A stretch of DNA of 64,000 bases from Saccharomonospora cyanea NA-134. GTDB lineage: Bacteria > Actinomycetota > Actinomycetes > Mycobacteriales > Pseudonocardiaceae. A program made the position numbers and the translations under genes. Under the pieces are notes generated by a model. It was not told the DNA's origin, made no database searches, and saw nothing but the letters and a program-made list of their open reading frames with translations. Below, piece after piece: positions 60,827 through 64,000 of this stretch. The first letter of the stretch is position 1; the number at the start of each line of letters is the position of its first letter. Location: contig NZ_CM001440.1 in the NCBI RefSeq assembly GCF_000244975.1, forward strand, positions 5,235,340-5,299,339, in the 5' to 3' direction.

Positions 60827-62725
60827 TTACTCGGCCGGAGTTCCCGCCATGACGAGAGGCAATCCCGCGGCCCCGCCCGATTCGACCCGAACGGGGACAC
60901 CCCAGTCCTGCCGGGTGATCCGGCACACCGGATGCTCCGCGTCGGAGGCACAGCTCGCAGCCTGCGCCACCACCTGGAGCACCCCGCCCTCCACGCCGTC
61001 GGCGAGCGTGACGGTGCGTTCGAGTTCGGTGCCGACGCCCCCGCCGTCGAGCAACAGCTCCGGCGGTGAGGCACTGACTTCGAGGCGGGTGGAAGGACCG
61101 TACCGGTCGTCGAGCTTCTCTCCCGGCGGTGGCACGAACGTCACCGCCAACCGCACCTGCCCCGGCGCGAGCACCGTGGGAGGCCGTCGCACGGCCAGCT
61201 CGGCGCCGTCCACGACCTCACCCCCGAGCCCGTCCTCGCCGCCGCGCTCCAGCGGACGCAGCCGGTGCGCGGCCGACTCCACGACGAGCACCCCGCCGTC
61301 GGTGACGACCAGGCCGGACGGCTCCGCGAGATCGCGCAGCAACGTGGTGACCTCTCCGGTGACGGGATCGAACCGCCGCACCGCGCCGTTGTAGGTGTCA
61401 GCCACGCCGATCGCGCCGTCGGGCAGCACGGTGACACCCAGCGGGTGCTGGAACAGCGCCGAGTCGGCGGCACCGTCACGGTGACCGAAGGTGAACAGGT
61501 CCTGCCCCACGGCGGTGCGCACGACGAACCCACCGGCGTCACCGGCGTCGCCGCCGTCACGCTCCACGTACCGCAGGGCCGAGGTCTCGGCGTCCACCAG
61601 CCACAGCCGTTCGCCCGTCACGGCCAGCCCGGAGGTCTGCGCGAAGAAAGCCTCAGCGGCGGAGGCGTCCCGCAGACCTTCCACGGTGGTGCCCGCGAAC
61701 CGCGAGATCGTGCCCTCGACCGGATCGAAGAGGCTGAGCGTGTGGTTGCCCGCCATCGCCACCACGACCCCGTTCGCGGCGTCCCACCAGCGCACGTCCC
61801 ACGGACTCGTCAGGTCGACGCCGAGGGCCGGGCCGGAGTCGTCACCGTCGCGCCACTGCCGCCCGGTTCCCGCCACGGTGCGCACCGCGCCGGTGCGCAG
61901 GTCGACGCCCCGAAGCAGGTGGTTGGCGGTGTCGGCGACGAGCAGGTGGTAACCGACCTCGTCGGCGACATGGGTGGGCAGGAGGGTCAACCCCGACGGC
62001 TCCGCGAAACGGGCGACGTCGAACGCGCCGTCCACCGCGCCCCTCCGGCCATCACCGAAGCGGCGAAGCAGGGTCTCGGCGTCGGAGGCGAACTCCGCGA
62101 CCGAGTGGTTGGCCGTGTCGGCGACCAGCACCCGCCCCTCGGCCGTCACCACGGCCTTCGACGGGAACCGCAGGCCGTCGAGGTGGCCACGGCCGTCGGT
62201 GTCGGCACGCGCCACCTCACGCAGGTCGGTCTCGCCCCGGCGCAGGGTGCCGTTGCGCTCGTGGAGGGCCACGAGCTCGCCGATCACCCGGCGCAGGGCG
62301 TCGCCGTGGCCCTCACCGGCGGCGACGTGCACCACGTAGCCCTCGGGATCGACGACCACGAGCGTCGGCCACGCCTTCACGGCGTACTGCTGCCAGAGGC
62401 TCATGTCCGGGTCGCTCACCACCGGATGGTCCACGCCGAGACGCGCGACGGCGGCGGCCACGGAGTCCCGTCCGCCCTCGTGGACGAACTTCGGGGAGTG
62501 CACGCCCACGGTGACGAGCACGTCGGCGAACTCCTCTTCCAGGGGGCGCAGCTCGTCGAGGACGTGCAGGCAGTTGACGCACCCGGAGGTCCAGAAGTCC
62601 AGTAGAACGATCTTGCCGCGCAGCCCGGCGAGTGTCAGCGGTTCGCCGCCGGTGTTCCACCAGGCGTCGCCGGTCAGCTCTGGTGCCCGCACCCGGGCAC
62701 GGGGCTTCGACTGCTCAACACTCAC
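60827..62725 (-). CDS. Thioredoxin-domain plus NHL-repeat protein (NHLRC2-like)
   Basis: The 632-residue protein starts with a thioredoxin/TlpA-like fold (about 10-155) whose active site reads WTSGCVNC (Cys49, Cys52). It continues as an NHL beta-propeller (about 185-505; repeats such as RFPSKAVVTAEGRVLVADTANHSVAEF, GYHLLVADTANHLLRGVDL, HPLGVTVLPDGAIGVADTYNGAVRRFD), ending with a small beta domain. There is no signal peptide, so it is cytoplasmic. The GTG start lies 9 nt after a possible GGAAG-N18-GTTGA promoter. First gene of the operon with GroES-like and VanW-like genes. Confidence 0.9.
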   Translation of the reverse strand: MSVEQSKPRARVRAPELTGDAWWNTGGEPLTLAGLRGKIVLLDFWTSGCVNCLHVLDELRPLEEEFADVLVTVGVHSPKFVHEGGRDSVAAAVARLGVDHPVVSDPDMSLWQQYAVKAWPTLVVVDPEGYVVHVAAGEGHGDALRRVIGELVALHERNGTLRRGETDLREVARADTDGRGHLDGLRFPSKAVVTAEGRVLVADTANHSVAEFASDAETLLRRFGDGRRGAVDGAFDVARFAEPSGLTLLPTHVADEVGYHLLVADTANHLLRGVDLRTGAVRTVAGTGRQWRDGDDSGPALGVDLTSPWDVRWWDAANGVVVAMAGNHTLSLFDPVEGTISRFAGTTVEGLRDASAAEAFFAQTSGLAVTGERLWLVDAETSALRYVERDGGDAGDAGGFVVRTAVGQDLFTFGHRDGAADSALFQHPLGVTVLPDGAIGVADTYNGAVRRFDPVTGEVTTLLRDLAEPSGLVVTDGGVLVVESAAHRLRPLERGGEDGLGGEVVDGAELAVRRPPTVLAPGQVRLAVTFVPPPGEKLDDRYGPSTRLEVSASPPELLLDGGGVGTELERTVTLADGVEGGVLQVVAQAASCASDAEHPVCRITRQDWGVPVRVESGGAAGLPLVMAGTPAE

Positions 62726-62733
62726 ACCGGGAG

Positions 62734-62761
62734 TCAACAACACGGCCCTGCACGGCCTTCC
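62734..62761 (-). promoter_or_regulatory. Possible SigR-type promoter of the thioredoxin/NHL operon
   Basis: On the minus strand GGAAG (complement of 62757-62761) is followed after 18 nt by GTTGA (complement of 62734-62738), one base from the thiol-stress consensus GGAAT-N18-GTT. For a thioredoxin-family operon this is plausible. Confidence 0.4.
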
Positions 62762-62861
62762 GGGGGGTGGCCCGCCGGAGTCGATCGTCACGAACCCGCA
62801 GCCGGTTCGAACCGTCGTGTGGAACACATCGTTCTACGTTTGTTCCCTGGACACGATCCCG

Positions 62862-62996
62862 ATGCGCGAACTCGTCACCGCCGGGCGGGCAACCGCACCC
62901 ACCGTGCGGAGCCCGATCACGGCGCCGGCGGAGCACGATGCCACGGTCGACGTCGCCGCCGCGCTCACCACCGACCGTGACGAGGAGCGCTGGTGA
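62862..62996 (+). pseudogene. Remnant of a PHD/VapB-type antitoxin gene
   Basis: A 44-codon frame (MRELVTAGRATAPTVRS..., ending ALTTDRDEERW) looks like the C-terminal tail of actinobacterial PHD-family antitoxins, which commonly end in a DRDEERW-like motif. The DNA-binding N-terminal half is missing. TACGTT (62832-62837) could still promote transcription. Its stop overlaps the next start (GTGA), the usual coupling of antitoxin and toxin. Confidence 0.5.
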
Positions 62997-63103
62997 TCAA
63001 CCTGGGCTCGGAGGAACTCACCTTCGTGACCTACGACCGGTGCCTGCTCGCCTCGGCGAGGTACCTGGGGCTGACCACCGCGAGTCCCGGCCAGGACTCG
63101 TGA
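62993..63103 (+). pseudogene. Collapsed PIN-domain (VapC-like) toxin gene
   Basis: The 36-codon frame starts VINLGS, as VapC proteins do (VIYLDSS), and then jumps to EELTFVTYDRCLLASARYLGLTTASPGQDS, the ending typical of PIN domains (TFVTYD...A..LGL...SPG). The roughly 90 codons between, carrying most acidic catalytic residues, are absent. It reads as an internal deletion that kept the frame. It lies in GTGA overlap with the antitoxin remnant. Confidence 0.6.
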
Positions 63104-63165
63104 GCCGACGCTTCGCCGCGGACTCTTCCCTGAGCGGTCGGCACGGCGGGCGTCCGCGACGCGCT

Positions 63166-63363
63166 TCACCGGGTCCGGGTGGGGCCTCCCGCCGGCTCGG
63201 TGAGCGTCACGGTCGGGGTCTGCGACGGCGACCGTGGGTCGGAGGACGTCGACGGCACGGCCTGTCTGCCCGAGCAGCCGGTGACGCAGACGGCCACGAG
63301 AGCGGCGGCGACGAACGGCGTGGCGAAGCGCCTGTGGGATTCACGGACACACGATCTGGACAC
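63166..63363 (-). CDS. Small putative lipoprotein
   Basis: The 65-residue frame starts at GTG and has a signal-like helix (FVAAALVAVCVTGC) ending in a plausible lipobox VTGC with the cysteine near residue 30. A Ser/Thr/Pro-rich mature part of 35 residues follows. It may be a lipoprotein displayed on the outer face of the membrane. No family and no ribosome site are clear, so its reality is moderate. It is downstream of the membrane protein at 63418 on the same strand. Confidence 0.5.
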   Translation of the reverse strand: MSRSCVRESHRRFATPFVAAALVAVCVTGCSGRQAVPSTSSDPRSPSQTPTVTLTEPAGGPTRTR

Positions 63364-63417
63364 GTGGCGTGATCGCCCCCGCGTCGTACGGCGTTACGGA
63401 TTCGGGCCCGGGCTCCC

Positions 63418-64000
63418 TCAGTTGGGGCTGGTGCGCCGCAACGTCCTGGTGACACCGGCCGCCACCGTGGTGACGAGCACCCACCCCATCGCGATGAACC
63501 CCGTGGACACCCACTTGTCCGCGCCCGCCATGTGCCACCGGCCCTTGTTGCCGAAGTCGGCGATGGGCACCAGCAGGTCGACGGTGTAGAGCACGGGATT
63601 CCACTCCAGGCCCGTGTCGTCGACGTTGACGGCGCAGCGCTCACCGATCACGACGAACCGGTCGGCGTCCACGGCGCAGTCGTCGCTGCCGAGTCCGAAC
63701 CAGAGACTCCCCAGCACCAACAACGCGAGCAACCACGCGAGCGCCCGCACGGGCCGGTAGCCGTAGCCGACCATCCATCGTTGCAGCCAGCTCCACAGCC
63801 GCACCCCGGCTCCGAAGAACCAGCCGTAGCCGGTGGCGAGCGACTCGTAGCGGTACTGCTGCTTGCGCATCAGGACCGTGTCGGCGTGCTCCTCGTTGCC
63901 GCAGGCCCGCAGCATCGTGGCGAGCTGGTCGTACGGGCCGGGCCGGTACCCGCGCATGGCGTGGCGCAACCACTTCAGCCGCAACTCGATCTGCTGGTCG
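63418..64000 (-). CDS. Membrane protein, 5' part beyond window
   Basis: The frame enters from the right edge (…DQQIELRLKWLRHAMRGYRPGPYDQLATMLRACGNEEHADTVLMRKQQYRYESLA) and encodes the C-terminal 194 residues of a larger protein. Two or three membrane segments follow (PVRALAWLLALLVLGSLWFGLG; STGFIAMGWVLVTTVAAGVTRTL), with the segment NPVLYTVDLLVPIADFGNKGRWH between them. The ending is like that of actinobacterial proteins annotated as membrane-associated oxidoreductases or pentapeptide-repeat channels-like proteins. The start is not in the window, so family assignment stays open. Confidence 0.7.
   Translation of the reverse strand, partial: DQQIELRLKWLRHAMRGYRPGPYDQLATMLRACGNEEHADTVLMRKQQYRYESLATGYGWFFGAGVRLWSWLQRWMVGYGYRPVRALAWLLALLVLGSLWFGLGSDDCAVDADRFVVIGERCAVNVDDTGLEWNPVLYTVDLLVPIADFGNKGRWHMAGADKWVSTGFIAMGWVLVTTVAAGVTRTLRRTSPN

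Overview
The window is a 64 kb piece of a high-GC actinobacterial chromosome, most likely from the family Pseudonocardiaceae (Saccharomonospora/Amycolatopsis-like). The reasons are the strong GC third-position bias, frequent GTG starts, many apparently leaderless starts (TAnnnT about 6-8 nt before an ATG/GTG), HspR/HAIR control of heat-shock genes, an F420-type oxidoreductase, and gene neighbourhoods that recall the Mycobacterium tuberculosis region from fadE5 (Rv0244c) to the flavohaemoglobin gene (Rv0385). The family assignment is inferred, not tested. I see no CRISPR array, insertion sequence, prophage or biosynthetic gene cluster. This is core chromosome with small accessory insertions.

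Layout. 0.1-9.6 kb: secreted glycerophosphodiesterase, purA, a secreted lipase, a lipoprotein HNH nuclease, fbaA with DUF3151, and a divergent LLM/SDR pair. 9.6-19.5 kb: YciI, an ECF sigma factor, nagA with a DasR-type operator, a FAD-linked oxidase, a MarR-MFS efflux pair, DedA, and two overlapping kinases opposite a LacI repressor. 19.5-26.1 kb: a DUF418/TetR pair, a TrmH-type methyltransferase, DUF2784, pyrE, an SDR and hypotheticals. 26.1-37.2 kb: the protein-quality-control block, with clpB, an AGCS symporter, a type II-like flavohaemoglobin, the dnaK-grpE-dnaJ-hspR operon and a DUF4097 protein. Three HAIR operators and a SigR/SigH-type promoter tie clpB and dnaK to HspR feedback. 37.3-48.7 kb: PEBP, IclR, SMR-TetR, the EtfD-like Fe-S reductase, an orphan DUF742 protein, a TetR plus AidB-like dehydrogenase, a CAP protein, dcd and an MpaB-type oxygenase. 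48.8-55.5 kb: tRNA-Gly followed by many small accessory genes, including an aminoglycoside-phosphotransferase-like gene broken by an in-frame TGA. 55.5-64 kb: an atypical LuxR-type regulator, a fadE5-like dehydrogenase with tandem operators, a GlsB/YeaQ protein, a thioredoxin/NHL - GroES-like - VanW-like operon, the remains of a toxin-antitoxin pair, and a membrane protein cut by the window end.

How it fits together. Two fatty-acid oxidation elements, an FadE5-like acyl-CoA dehydrogenase and the EtfD-like membrane Fe-S protein thought to pass ETF electrons to quinone, lie in one window. Heat-shock genes form a self-limiting circuit, because HspR is encoded in the operon it represses. Sugar and amino-sugar genes carry their own operators (dre at nagA, a perfect LacI palindrome).

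The most unusual features not explained by the genes are these: a dispersed intergenic element with exact 21-nt spacing of GCGGACAC at four places, a nested hairpin that buries the DUF2784 ribosome binding site after pyrE, the interrupted phosphotransferase, a VanW-like protein lacking the usual VanW core, and the collapsed toxin gene.
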